64,000 nt of DNA, from NCBI GenBank assembly GCA_030685235.1, contig MU839079.1:930001-994000 (forward strand). Reading direction: 5' to 3'. Every line of letters starts with the position of its first letter. Within the stretch, counting starts at the first letter, position 1. The DNA comes from Copromyces sp. CBS 386.78 (lineage: Eukaryota; Ascomycota; Sordariomycetes; Sordariales; Sordariaceae). Of the stretch, positions 44,015-57,000 are shown in pieces. Position numbers and translations under genes: made by a program. The notes below the pieces were generated by a model. It was not told the origin of the DNA and ran no database searches. It saw only the letters and a program-made list of their open reading frames with translations.

Positions 44015-47000
44015 GGTGGGAGAAGGCTGGCACCAGGACTCAACAAAGTGCCGGAACAGGGCCTCGAGGCTAGTACGGCGCCAACATATTCCGACCCAAA
44101 TGCAGGAATCTTTGACCCATATTGGTTTGGGCCGTAGGACGGCAATTGGGTTCTAGATTATAACTGAACACGAGAGCGGCTGGATGGTGTGGTCTTGGGA
44201 GAGACGGGTTGTCAAGTGAACGAGTGACGTGACGCTGCTTTGGCGATGATACCACGCGCCCACGGTGCATACGGAGCACGCAGAGACAGCCTAGGATAGC
44301 AAGAATTAGGGAGGGAATGTTACACAGGAGAGGGAGAGATAACGAATACTGGATTATCTTTGTCGATGGACGAGGAAGGGCACGGATGATGGTAGGAATG
44401 CCTTGAATAGGCGAGGTGGATGCAGCAGCTGCGCGGCGGCAGGCAAGGAAATGGGGAGTTTTCGACATAGGGAACATCCTTTGGAAGCGTTGTGTTTTTC
44501 ACATGTGTTCGCAGCGATAGAGTACGGTGTAGGATGTTTCAGATACTACATACTTTGCAACCTACCCGCTGCCGCAATTTGTGTCCGTGAGTGGGAGAGT
44601 TTTGGTCAGTCGAACAGGGTCGGTTAAATGCAGGACAGCACAACATTGTAATCTGATCTGGTGGTAAGCTGAAGATACTGATGAAGAATTACCAACGGAA
44701 CGGGTACAGGTTGGAAATAAAGATACCAGTCTTCTTTACAACATGATAATACGATAGAGCTCTACACAGACCGGGTGGTAGGAATGGATAATCCCAAGGG
44801 AGGGAAGCTTACCTATAGAGGGAGTGGGATTTGAAGAACGCAGGAATCTGGGACATGAGGATTCCAATTCATAGACGGGAACCGTGAGTTGGTTTCCTTT
44901 GGATCGAAGGGAGGGCCGAAGAGGACTAACCAGACTAGAACAGGAGAGCTTTTGTGACTACTAGAGGTATAAATACAGATGTCAACTAGGTACCATCTGA
45001 TAATTTTGATATCTGATACATAATGAATATATCTAGTATTTGATGTGTACCAGTCTACTTAGGTTTCAGGTTCTAGCAGCTTTAACCGCGTGGGATAAAA
45101 CAACGAACGAACGCAATGCATACCTAGGTACGGTAGGTACTGATGAAATCTAGCCCCCCCTGATAATGATGATGATGACGATGAGGTCGACAATAGTTGT
45201 TAACAGACTATGAAGTGTGTGACACAATAAGCAAAGATGGTCTGCTCATCATACCTACCTACTACTCGTTTATACAACTGGGAGGAGTCTGTTAGCCCCT
45301 TCCTTCCGTCCATTGCTTTTGGAGAAGAAAGAGACGAAACTTGACGTAACACCAAGTCGAATCGAATCGCATGGAAAGCAAAAGCACGAGCACGAGAAGC
45401 ACTATGACAAACAAGCACGAGCAGAGGGAACGGAAACGGAACGGAATACCAAAGCAGAAACGTTATATGTAATAAGATAATTAAATCAAGTTCAACTGTA
45501 GTAAGCCCTGGGGTATCTCTCTATTTGCCGGAGTTTTATTTTGGTATTTTCTTTTGGTCGATTCGCCCTCTTTCTTCCACTGCTATACTCCGATCCCTCT
45601 CTCGCGTACCTAGAAACGAAACTTCTCTCTATTCCCTCTGTGCCTCTCGCCGTTGATCGGACTGGACTGAACTGAACTGAACTGGATTGGGTTGGACTGG
45701 ACAGGACTGGGCATGATCACGATGATTGTTCGATTGTGGCGTTGACGGGGTGGTATTTTTGATTGATTTGATGATGGGGAGTCCTTCTTCATCAAGGCAG
45801 TATGCCAGTTGGCATCTCCAGTCGGATATCAACCTGTCCAGTGACCAGTCCCTGTCCGCCGCCGTCCAATTGTTCCAATCCCTTCCTTTCCTTCAGTTCC
45901 AACGCAAATATCGAAATCCAGCATGGCACCGCATATCCCCCATCCCCTCCCCTCCCTTGAAAATAAAACGCAAAACCTTTGGGAGTTTGTCGGGTGCTCC
46001 TTCCTCCTAAATGCCAATCTTTTTTTGGTTGTTCCCTAACCAACTCTTTTTCCCCCCTGTTTCGAAGCCTCTGCCTGTCTGCCTCCATGCGACTGACCCC
46101 CTCTTGCTTCCTCTGCTTCTGCCCCTCTTCCCTTCCACTTCCAGCTTCCCTCTATTCAATCTGGTGATCCAGATCGTGGTTTGGTGGTGGTTGTCGCCAC
46201 TGCCCAAAAGAAAGCTCCGTTGCGTCTGCCTGCCATCCATCCATCCTTTCAAATGTTGGTCTGAGTGTCTGTCTGATTGACGTTGTCCAGGTTCCGAGCG
46301 CCTCGATAGCCGGAAGTGGTGTGGTGCCAGCCTCGCCATTGGGGAGATCTCCAATAGAAAAAAGAATCTCTCGACTTGGTTTTGCTTGCCAATGTTGGTA
46401 TTGTCCTCGTGGAGTGTGGTCGATCTTTGCTGAGTATGGTTGGGTGAGGATCATAGCCGATGAGGTCAAGAGAGACCCGTTGTCATTCCGTCCACGGTGG
46501 TTGAGACAAAGACGACGACGAACGGGTTCTCGATCGGCAGTCGGTCGAAAGAACAAGATCAAAACGCGGTCGCGGAGAATAAAGATAATTTGGAAACTTT
46601 TGGAAAGACACCACCGACCGAAAGTGGTGGTAGTCAAGTATTTTTTGTTGTCAGAAAAAAAGAAGAAGAAAATCAAACGCTAATATGCCATGCCGCTAAA
46701 ATGTGTGTGTCCACTGCGCGCGAAACAAAGTGATGATGTGATGTGTAATGTGATGTGATAATGCCGACGACTGAATGTGCAATCTTTTTGTCTTCCAGAA
46801 AAAGTGATTTAAATGTTGTAATCAAAATAGGCCTTTCTCTGTAAAAAAAAAACTATGGATGGTATTTGGTGTGTTCTGCAACCCCGTCCTAGCAGGAAGG
46901 CCTCAAATGATGAGAGAAATTAGAAGGAAAAAAAACCGAACGAACTTTGCATTCGCTGCTGCACTGCCAATCCAAACCTTACACACAACATAGAATACAC

Positions 47001-47086
47001 AGGAATTCTCACTCTCACCCTGACTTATGAGATGAGAGCAAGACCCTTTTTCTTGCTAAAAACTGAACTGATGAACCTTCACCAAC
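44015..47086. other. Convergent intergenic region, 3.1 kb
   Basis: Unusually long for a space between two gene ends. It contains tandem CTGAA/CTGGA-type short repeats (about 45659-45710), a TACCTAGGTA palindrome near 45121-45130 with related TAGGTA units, and T/C-rich sequence (45580-46170). No open frame has family motifs. It may hold long 3' UTRs or non-coding transcripts, which cannot be judged here. Confidence 0.45.
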
Positions 47087-48417
47087 TCAGTAAGCGACTT
47101 TTAGAGACGACGGCGCGGTCTCAAAGTATAAGGGCGCTCCCGTCGTTGATGATGTTGATGTCGTTGATGATGCTGAAGTCTGATGTTGTGCTGCTGGTGG
47201 GTATGATTGGCTGTGCGAGTTCGGCTGCGGTGTCGGGGTCACTGGACAACGCGGGACAGGATATTCCTTCATCATCGTGCTGCCGTTCTGTCCGAAGCTG
47301 GCTCCGTCGGGAGTGATCGGAGGGGTCATGTATCCCTCGGCAGCGCCGGGGACGGATCCCAGGCCCTTGTGGGGAGTGCTGTAAACGTTGGAGGCCTTGC
47401 TGGAGCTGGGGGTCAGCTCGCCAGGAGAGGAGGGAGGGCCACCGCGACGGTTGATGGCGGCCTGCTGAGCGAGAAAGTCGGCGAGCTTGCCAGACACTTT
47501 GGAGAGGTATGCGCTTGAGTACTTCCTGGAAAGCGTGACGGAAGGCTGGTGGAGGTGCTGCGAAAGAGCCAAGAGCGTGGCGTTCTCGACCTGGTCCCAT
47601 TCCCCGTCGTTAACCTCGGGCTTGCCCAAGATAGCCCTAGCCAGGACTAACGAAACCCGTGCCATGATGGAGGGCTTGGTGGAAACGAAATCCCGGTGGT
47701 ACAAGGCAATCTCGCAAATGTATGCCGCCATGTGTTCAACGTCCCTGCCATCCGTTTCCTCGGCAACGATCAACTGGGTGAAAAAGTCGACGGTCGGGTG
47801 TCCAATGTTCCAGTCGAGAGTGTTGAGAACGTGCATTTCCATCTGCGTAAACATGCCGGCATCGTAAAGTCCGCAGCACATGTTGTTGAGCTCGTTGATC
47901 TGGGGGACTCTGTCCTTCTTGTCTCCATACTTGGCAGCAATCAGTAGGGCGGCGCAACCGACGAGCTGATAGTGCTGCTTGTAAACGACACGCTTGGAGC
48001 AGTACCGATCGAGAAGGTTGACGGTGAGAAAGAGGGTTTCGGGCAGGAGCGAAAAGGCAGCGTGAGCCTCGATAAGGAAGTCGATAAGGTACGGGCGCAT
48101 GAACCATTGGATCTCGCGTTGCATGTCGATGAGGTTAGCATCGGGTAACGTCTCGTCCTATCAAGTCATCTTCATGTCAGCACATTGTCACCCAACCAAT
48201 CACAAACAAACTTGCACAATCTTACCTCCATATGACGGATGTGCTGCATCATATCCTCAAGGTACTCATCGGCAGCGAGTCGTGACAGGTTGTTGGCGAT
48301 CATTTCCTGCTTGTTCCGAGCGATGAGCTTGGCAGCATCCCGAACGTTTACCCTTGGCGCGGGCTGTTCATCGGACTCGACGAAGAAGCTCTCGTCGTTG
48401 TGACGTGAGGTAACCAT
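47087..48417 (-). CDS. cln1: G1/S-specific cyclin, Cln type (2 exons)
   Basis: Exons 48417-48226 and 48157-47087 join in phase 0 to 420 residues; the intron begins GTAAG and ends TAG. G1 cyclins activate the main cyclin-dependent kinase at Start. The cyclin box (about 60-210) is clear: MQREIQWFMRPYLIDFLIEAH with the MR-x-x-L-x-D-[FW]-L signature, then LFLTVNLLDRYCSKR and LVGCAALLIAAKYGDK. A second cyclin fold follows (HVLNTLDWNIGHPTVDFF to YLSKVSGKLADFL). The last 130 residues are Ser/Thr/Pro-rich, with several minimal CDK sites (SSPGELTP, YSTPHKG, MTPPITPDG, CPVTPTPQP), resembling the phosphodegron tails that mark Cln proteins for SCF turnover; that role is inferred. The 5.4 kb upstream have no gene, so a long leader or regulatory region is possible. 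Confidence 0.92.
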
Positions 48418-49496
48418 TTTGATGTGGGTGTGGTGGTTGTTTTTGGAAGATTGTGCGTTTCGGCGATGGCTGAATGAGTGGCGAGTGAGTTCCGAGTTCT
48501 CCTGGAAATCGTAGTTGTTGCAGTATTAGTTGTCGAAATGAGCCGAAAGAATGAGGCTCAAGTCTATGTAGTTGTCGCGTGTCGTAAACGGACGAGTGGT
48601 ATTAAAGTATTAAGGAGTGTGCTGAAATATCGGATGCTTGCTGTAGAAGGAGTGACGGTGGCTGTTGATAATGCCGGGTTGGGTTGAAACTGTAGGAGAC
48701 GAGAACCTCTCGTCAAGGTGACAGGATGAGTGTGTGTGCCTGTGGCCGGGGAACACGAGGTTATTGAATAATGCCGTCTGAAGGGGCTTCTAAACGTTCC
48801 AAGTCAGCCAAATGTGCTTCGCAATCTTCATCCCAAGCAACGGACGGACCGTTCCTGAGACTACAGCCAGGAAACTCCCTGGATCTCTGATCAATCTCGA
48901 ACTCGGACGGGTTGATGCCGTGGTTCCACATTTCAAGGGGCAAGTGCAAATTGAGCATTCTCATTGGACAGATATATTCCATCTCAAAGCCCAGATCGGG
49001 ATGGATGACTCTCTTTGTGTGTGTAGGAGGTGGTGGGAGCAAAGACAGGAAAGTGTCCCGTTGTGTATCATCATATCTTTGATGGGGGCTGTCATTGAGG
49101 AGGTGGGGAGACTGCCAAAATGCAGAATGCACAATGGTGCAGGAGTGAGGCTCGAATGACGGGATGAAGAATGCGCAGGTTTCGGCCGGCAACGCAAGGC
49201 AACGCAGAGGAGAGAGAAAAAAAGGGATGCCTTACCGCAACGGTAGATGTAGAACTACCGAGAAGACCGATCGGTGGATATCGACACAATTCTGTAGAAC
49301 TGGCAGCGGCCAAGGTGGGAGAGACGAGCTAACGTGTCCCACAGAAGGCAACCTTGGGATCGACAACAAATTGGTTCAGGCGTGCGGGTGAAGATGGAAG
49401 ATGCCGCGGGTCGGTGGCATGTGTCTGGAAAGGGAGAAAGAAGACAGCCACAGGTTAGCGCCAGATTCAAGATCATGATACATCATTCCCTCCCCT

Positions 49497-49530
49497 CATT
49501 TCATTTCATTTCATTTCATTTCATTTCATT
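49497..49530. repeat. (CATTT)n microsatellite
   Basis: About seven perfect CATTT units upstream of the cyclin gene. Confidence 0.95.
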
Positions 49531-50453
49531 CTCAGGTCCCAAGTTCAGTCTCGCCAATAGTTGCTATGACATCACTGGAATCTGAGAAGGAGGTCCAACC
49601 CCCCCAGTGTCCGCCCTTTTGCATCTCTCTTGCGTACCTCTCACTGCACTCTTTCAACTCCGAGGAAAAGGCCAGCAAAGGCTTCGCACGGGGTCGGGAT
49701 GTTTATCGTCGGGGGATTCGGAGACGGCAATGTCGATTCGAATCGTCGGGGGCGGTCGGGGTGGCAGCGATGCAAAAAGGCGCAGTCGCTGAGGATGTGG
49801 ATATCGAATCGAGAATCGGCGTCGACGGGATGGGGTTGCTCGGTTCGGGAATGAGGGATGGGGTGGGTGTGGCCGGTATCCCAAGGGCGGTTCGTGGGAA
49901 CGAAGGGAGTCGAAGAGGTTTTATAAAGGAAGATTCCTCGTCGTCGGACCGAAGAATGCCCTTTTTTTGGGTGGGGGGTGGCAGTACGAAATTACGGACT
50001 GCGGTACCGAAAATGCGGTAAGGGGGGAAGTGGACTCGGGAGTGCTAAGAGCAGACAATTTGTGACTTTGCCTGAACAACACACACAGAAGGAGGCTAAA
50101 AAGCACGAGGGAGCAATGCAAATCGAAATGCAAGACTCTCTTTTGCTTTCTAACTACTCTCTGACCTTGTTGCACTTCCGGTCCTTATATCCTTAAAGCG
50201 GTGTTTCGGCCTGGAATGATGAAAACTTGTCGGTATGGTCCAGGATTTCGAGTATCTAAATCTCCTCCTTCCCTCCTTTTCTTTTGGCGAAAAAAAAAGG
50301 AATACACAAGAGAACCACGACGTCGGGACGATCGGGATCTCGTTTTCTTGGAAGGAAATGTTTCGGGATAGGGAACGACTGAAGGCGGAATAAGAGGAGG
50401 AAGGAAGAGGAAAGGGGAGGAGGAGAATAGATATTTGCTCGGGTCGAGCGAGC

Positions 50454-50484
50454 GAGAGAGAGAGAGGGGAGAGAGAGAGAGAGG
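50454..50484. repeat. (GA)n microsatellite
   Basis: A GA-repeat tract interrupted by GGGG; purine-only strand. Confidence 0.85.
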
Positions 50485-50598
50485 ATGGAGTGCAAGAAAA
50501 GGGAGTGGACCAGCGGCAGAGATTGGTTAAAGGCCCATTTAAGACAGGGCCCCCGGCAACTCCTCGTACTGTGTACTGTGCTTCCGCTTCACATTGGC

Positions 50599-50600
<2 letters not shown>

Positions 50601-50633
<33 letters not shown>
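50601..50633. repeat. (CA)16 microsatellite
   Basis: Sixteen and a half perfect CA units. Confidence 0.97.
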
Positions 50634-50635
<2 letters not shown>

Positions 50636-52135
50636 AGAGACCGAGCACACTCTCCTATCCGGTGTTGACGGGTGAGGTAAAGTGGCAGAAGCAGCAGCAA
50701 CTCCAGCAAGCGACGGCTGCACAGTGTGCTGCCAGCAACACCTTGATGAAGGCTTGATGAGGACTGGTCACAGATGCTCAGAATCAGAGTCCATAGTATC
50801 TTGTGTTCCAACTTCGTACTGTCCGTACCCTGTAAGAAACGTCCTGGCCAAACCTTTACCCAGTACGGATTCAACTGATGACTTGAGATGGAGCTTGAGA
50901 TGGATTACCGGATGCCCTAGCGTACGGGGCATGGATGGGATGGACAAGGGGGGCCGCCCCATGGAAAGGCCCGGGGTACCCATGACGGTATGGAGGTTGT
51001 ACATTACATTTCGCTGCTCATCTTTTCTTGGTTCGCAATCCCAAACCGTGGAGGTGAGGCAGTCGGTGGAAGGTCTGAAAAGCGAAACGACGAAAGGGTC
51101 TGAGTCGAGATCATGGATAGTCGTATATCTTTGATTCGAGATGAGAAAAGGGGATCAGACAGTCAGTCTCATGGTGATGGACTGATAGACGTCGTATCCT
51201 GCCTTTATGCTGCGTTGTGTGTTGCGCAAGACGATGGAAACAACCAGGCCGTCCCCGTCTTCCGTCCCCGTCTTCCGTCTCCGTCCCCGTGCCCCAGGCC
51301 AGGCCTCTAGCCAAACAAAGTAAAGTTAAAAGCGAAGGACGACGAATATTCCATTTCCAGTTGGTGTGTACGTACAGTTGTACACCCCCGTACATTACCG
51401 TCCGTGTCCGTGGGTAGGTCAGGCTGGGAGGTAGTGTACTTCACGTTACGGGGTAGTCAAGGTGGGATGCTTCGCTCGGCTGTAGGTGTGCCAGCCAGAC
51501 ATTACAGGCAATGGATGGACAGGCGAAAGAGGGTTCTGACCTTCTGATACGCCGCCGCGGCCAATGAAACCTGGGTTCAAGGTCGGCGATGCTATGACCT
51601 GCTTCAGGTTGGTAGCGGTCACCCTTTCTCTGACTGCAGAAGGCATGTTTGCAGGACAGACAGACATTTTAAGGGCTACAAAACTGTACCAGCTCCCCGT
51701 AGTGGTGTGGGATGGACGGATGGGACTGAACTGAATGTCTGGATGGATGTGTGGAGTAAGGATGATGTGCCAGCCAGCCAGCCAGCTCCTTCGAGACCTG
51801 CCTGGGAGGAGAGATGGAACATGCCGCGCACCCGAGTATGCACATCCATATCTCGAATTCTGAGGATCGTGATATTGCTGTTGCGTGTTTCTCAAAACAG
51901 AAACAGCGAAATCTAAACGCACCGCCCGTGGCCGCCCGTGTGTGACCCGTGGTGGCTGACGGTAGAATTGCGTGGATTCTCGTTTCCCTCTCGGCAGTGT
52001 AGAATGATGATGAGTCCCCTAGGTATCCTGCTATCCCAGATGACGGGATGGATGGATGGTGATGACACTGATGAGATGCAAAGTGGAATCGGATCTACTT
52101 GTACGGCGTCGACCGGGCGTCTTCCCATGACCAGC

Positions 52136-52154
52136 TTTTTTTTTTTTTTTTTTT
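52136..52154. repeat. 19-base T homopolymer
   Basis: A run of T in the gene-free region, possibly an old poly-A insertion scar read on the other strand, but no retroposon body is recognised beside it. Confidence 0.9.
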
Positions 52155-53869
52155 GCAGGATTGCGTCTTGCCAGGGCTTCAGAATGTCAAGGGGGGCCAA
52201 CAGGAACTTTGAGTCTACTGTAGTTCGACCACTGGCATGACCGAGATGAGGACTTGTCCGAGGATGCACCAGCCTGAAGCTGGTTCCGAGGTGGAGGAGC
52301 GCCCGCCCATTGTGCACACCGCATTGCAGCAGTGCGGCAACCATGGAGCGACCTGGACAGCAAGCCCAGCCAAGCCGTCATTTGTTCGCTCAAAAGACAC
52401 GGTATTACCCATCTCCTTATTGCTAGTGTCACCGCGCGTGTTCGGGTGCGAAACCTTAACAGTCACAGCGGGACATTAGCATCCACGAAGCGAGGTTTCT
52501 AATGAGGAATGAACCATCCTAGCGCAAGCGCTGCAGTCCCCGGTCATAGTACCTTAGTGGGAAAGCACTCCACTAACAACGGAAACCTAACACCAATCCA
52601 CGACGCCTGAAGGACCTCCGACGGCCAAGGCAAAGATGACATGTCCTGGACGGGAATCTCACTTTCCATGATCCCGTTCTATCCAGCCACTTGCTCGCCT
52701 CAATCCAGTCATCGTCTGTCAGATTACCGCCGGTCATGTTGAGCTTTATTCAAAGTCACACCATGCCATTGATGATGGCCATTGACTAACAATAGCTAGC
52801 AATGCCTTGTCGTCGTCGGCCTCCCGTCAATCGCCTTGTCATAGAGGTCCTGCCGTCCACTCTGCTGGGAGAGTTGCGATGCAGAGCACCGTCAACCGCT
52901 GGGCCTATTGAAAGGAAGCATCCTCCAAGTTCCTTTTCCACAGCGTGACATTAAGTCTAGATCCTTGAAATGCCACTTTGACACTTTCTCCATACCTAGC
53001 AGCGTCAAAAGCAAGCAAAGCACAAGCGGCAGTCCGATAGTTGGACACGTACCACTCATGCTTGGCTTGCCTGTCTGTCTTGCCTGTCTTGTCAGTCTTT
53101 TGCCTGTCCGGAAAAGCAAAGAACCTTGCTGAGGTATGTGGTTGTCGGCAGCAATTGCCTTGTCACCAGCTTCACAGGGCGGGCGGTCGGCTCCAGGAAC
53201 TCGGCACGTCAAGTTTCCCGAGGGCCAGGCCCCTGGATGTCCATCACCAGCCTGCTGACCTTTTGCTGATGGGATGTCCTTTTTATGATGGGGCAAAAGG
53301 GAACTTTTGACATTGTTGGCTTCGCTGTGTTTTGACATTGTCGCTTGAGGCTGTGATGGAAAAGCAAATCGTGCCTTGGACGGACGTCTCTGAGATCATC
53401 GTCTTGCGTCGTGTGCTCTGTTTGTTTGTTTGTTATATTTACGTATGACTGATGACCTTCACATCGAAACGGCTTCCTTTGTGTGGCATATGGGGTACCC
53501 CTTTCTGTCACTTTACCAGACACAACTCCCTCCAGGGCCTCCGCCGGATGCGCCGCTGTAGGTTTCCATATCAAGCGTTCCCGATATACTGTGATCCATG
53601 GAAGACGAGGTCCCCTTGTGGCTCGTTGGTCGTCCCTCAGCCCGCAAGATTCGCATGATTTGAAGATGATTCCCGGATTGCATCAAGCAGCGGAGTCGTT
53701 GAGAAGGCGGTACGATTTACCCCAAATATAATTCATGTAATATACTTTTATCGTACTGTAATTTCGGGATCTTTCTTGGCCTGAGATTTGTTGACCCCTC
53801 GAACCCCCACATCTCAACACCAAAACGTACAGTGTGCATAGAGAGGCCAGAACAGGCTGGCTGTCTTTT

Positions 53870-54051
53870 TGTCAGATTAGAGGATGGATATCTGGGTTTT
53901 TCTAGCCATACTCAATCTGGGTTAGCCGCCCAGCCCCCTAGATTACTAGATTCTAGGGCCCTCTAGGATACTCCAGCACCCCCCAGACCTTCTAGGCGAA
54001 TCAATTATACACACTCTTCAATCAATCAACTTTACATAGTCACATCTGACA
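53870..54051 (+). repeat. Left (5') LTR, 182 bp
   Basis: Begins TGTCAGAT and ends ATCTGACA. GC content stays near normal, unlike the interior that starts right after it. It differs from the right LTR by 16 substitutions, all transitions, with no indels. No primer-binding site matching a tRNA 3' end can be read in the mutated bases after 54051. Confidence 0.93.
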
Positions 54052-57000
54052 ATTAATAGTCTAATTTGCATATTCACAATAAGAAGCGCTACGATAACCA
54101 ATATAAACAATATCCCTACAAAACTAATAATATTAATTATATTTCTATTAAAAGAATCTACTAATAAAGCTATTACAATCGTCCTCAAGACCTAAAGTAA
54201 TTGGCCCAATTAATACGAAGCCCTTAAGCGATTAACTAGAAATAATTAAGACTTCGGCAATTAATTGCTTAAGGACGGGCCTATAATTTAAAAAGTCCTA
54301 CTTCCTAAACTAAAAGACTTCTTCTTTATAAAGCCGGCTAAAAATCGTATATTAGCAATAAAGAAAGAACTTATTAAATTTAATAGAAGGATCCGGGTTA
54401 AGAAGGTCGTAGCGACTATTACAATAACTATAATAAATATTACTATAACTTAAACCTAAACCTAAATTCAAATTTAAACTAACGAAGACGGTACTAAAAC
54501 CGCCGCTACCGCTACCACTTAACTCCGGCAAGAAATTAAGGAAGATTCTAACGATAAAGAAGATTTTAAAGAGGAGGATAAATACTATATTGAATAAGAT
54601 ATTAAGGAGGATATAGTAATTAACCCTATTACGGACTTTATTGTAAAAAGAAAGGCCGTTTATAACTAAATTAATAATATATATAATACCTACTATAAAT
54701 ATTAGAAAGATTTCGATAATATTAATACGAAAGTCCGTATTTAAATAAATATTTATATTACTAATTACTTCGCTAATACTACTTTCGAATAGGATAAATC
54801 TACTTATAAATAATTAAAATAAATTAAGTATTAAATTAATTATTACCCTATCGACTAGATCGCCACCGCCCGGCAAGAATACTAAACTTTTATTAAGGAG
54901 ACCGCTAAGAAATAACCTAAGGATTTCAAAAAGTAAATTTTAAATTAAAAAGTCCTTATTACTAATAGTAAGAGAATAAGTATTAATAAAGCTACTTCCC
55001 CTACTTTATAATTTACTAATTTTATTAATATAACCCGCAAATACAAACCTATTTAAATAAATAATACTTAGAAATTTAATTATAATTTAGAAGATTCGTA
55101 TTTAAATTATAAGGACGTATCCGCTAACTTTAGAAGGGTCGGTATATTAGAACGTATTATACTATTAGCTAATAAAAAAGTTATAATTCGTAGCGCTTAA
55201 AGTATTAATTAATCTAATTCGAAAGAGCTTATACTTAAAAAGGAAAATACTTTTAATTCTAATTATAAAAAGAAGCGGAAGGTATACGTAAAGAAAAAAC
55301 GTAGCGCGGATAAAAATATAAATAATTCTTTATAACCGAAAAAAAAAGGGGGATTCGTACCGTTGTATAAAATATATAAACAAAGCCCTTACTTAATAAT
55401 ATACTACTAATATTTAATACCTAAAATAAGAGATAACCCTGCTTAGAAGCCTAGTAATTCTATTTAGAAACTTATTAACAAGAATTTTAAAAAATTTCCC
55501 AAAATCCGTAAAGAAATAAAAAAGGCTAGGAATTAAATGCGGGATTATTTTATTACTTTTACGCAAACTACTACTTTAAGGACTTAAAGGCGATAAAAAA
55601 TTAGTATTTACAATTTAGTATTTTTCGTTAAATAAAATATTTTTAACGTAAGTAATAGAAGGGATATTTACCTTTTTAAGAATTTAATAATCTTCGATTT
55701 TAAGGCTTCCTTTTATATTTTTAACGAAATTAATCGTTTTTTTTCGTTTCGAGTAGCGTCCTTAGAAGATTATATTTAAATTGGAAATTCTTAAATACTT
55801 ATTAAGCGTTTTAAAACCGTTAATATAAAAATATAGGGAGAAAGGGGAGCTCTACAACTATAATCAAAGGAGGTTGCCTTCTGCCCTAACTTTACTATAA
55901 ATCTTATATTTTTATACCTACTTCGAAAATAGGGTTTTTATTAGGATTATAAACTACCTAACAATTACCTTCGTCAGCTAAACGGGTCGATTTTCTATTT
56001 CCTTTAAGAAATCTATTATTAAACAGTTTTCGAATACCTTTCCCTCTCCTTTAATTATATTATTTTCTTTATTCGACAAAATTATTTTAACTCTTATATT
56101 AATTATCGCGCATATAAGATACCCGCCCAACTTTAGCACGAACAGCTCAATTATTATAATTTACAAATCTTTAAATACTTTTATAATATTAAAGGCGCTA
56201 AATTTAAAAGACCAACGACTTATTAATATAATACGTATAATATATTTAAGATTAAACGATAAATTATACGAAAACTATATAATTAAAACTTTAAATTAAA
56301 AGAACGCTTCGCCATCAACTTTTTCGAATACGAATAAAGGAGAGGAAGTCTTAAATATATAATATTTATTATTTATTAATAGATTAAATTTATTTAAGAT
56401 ATTTATATAGTAATATATATAATAAAGGCTATCGTTAAAAGACTATTTTTAATTATCGATATAATTAATTATTAATATAGCGTTAAAATTAAATATATTA
56501 AATATAATAACGAATTTAATAATTAATATATTAAAAATAAGTTAGCTATTCGCCTTATTATTCTCGAACCTTCAATACCTAATATTCAAATTTAAAATGG
56601 TAATACTAAGCGTTTAAAGGGTATAATTAAAGAAAAGGCGTACGCTATAACAAATAATTCCCATCTCCCTTATAATTTTTAACCTCAAATCGTTTTAGTA
56701 GTAATCTACCTTACTAATTAATCGCCTAAATATTTTTATAATTAGAAATCTTCCTACGAATAATTTTATACCTTCGTAGCCTACCATAAGGGGGTATAAA
56801 CTAATCCCCGGAAACTTAATCTTAACTATTTACATATTTACGGTTATAAAGTCTATGCAATAATAAAAATCGCCTAGAAAAAAGAGTAGTAACGAAAGAA
56901 ATTCTAACTAAAAATATAAATCGGCTACTTCGTCGGCTACACTATTTCATCTATTTACTAAGTCTGGAACCTATAAATAAACTGTATTGTCTATACCTGT

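Larger units (their letters stand above)
48418..53864. other. Gene-free upstream region of the cyclin gene, 5.4 kb
   Basis: No gene is supported. GC content is ordinary, with no sign of heavy RIP. The stretch is rich in microsatellites (listed separately), including a 19-T run at 52136-52154 and GCCAGCCAGCCAGC near 51772. Frames such as 49566-50021 (151 codons) have an ATG but show Gly/Arg-rich, repeat-like composition and no motif. Confidence 0.5.

Noticed and set aside
49566..50021. 151-codon ORF with ATG
   Set aside because: Gly/Arg/Ser-biased composition, no recognisable domain, and located in a microsatellite-rich region.
52551..52615. tRNA-like string (TTAGTGGGAAAGCACTCC...)
   Set aside because: D-loop-like words are present, but acceptor, anticodon and T stems do not pair on either strand.
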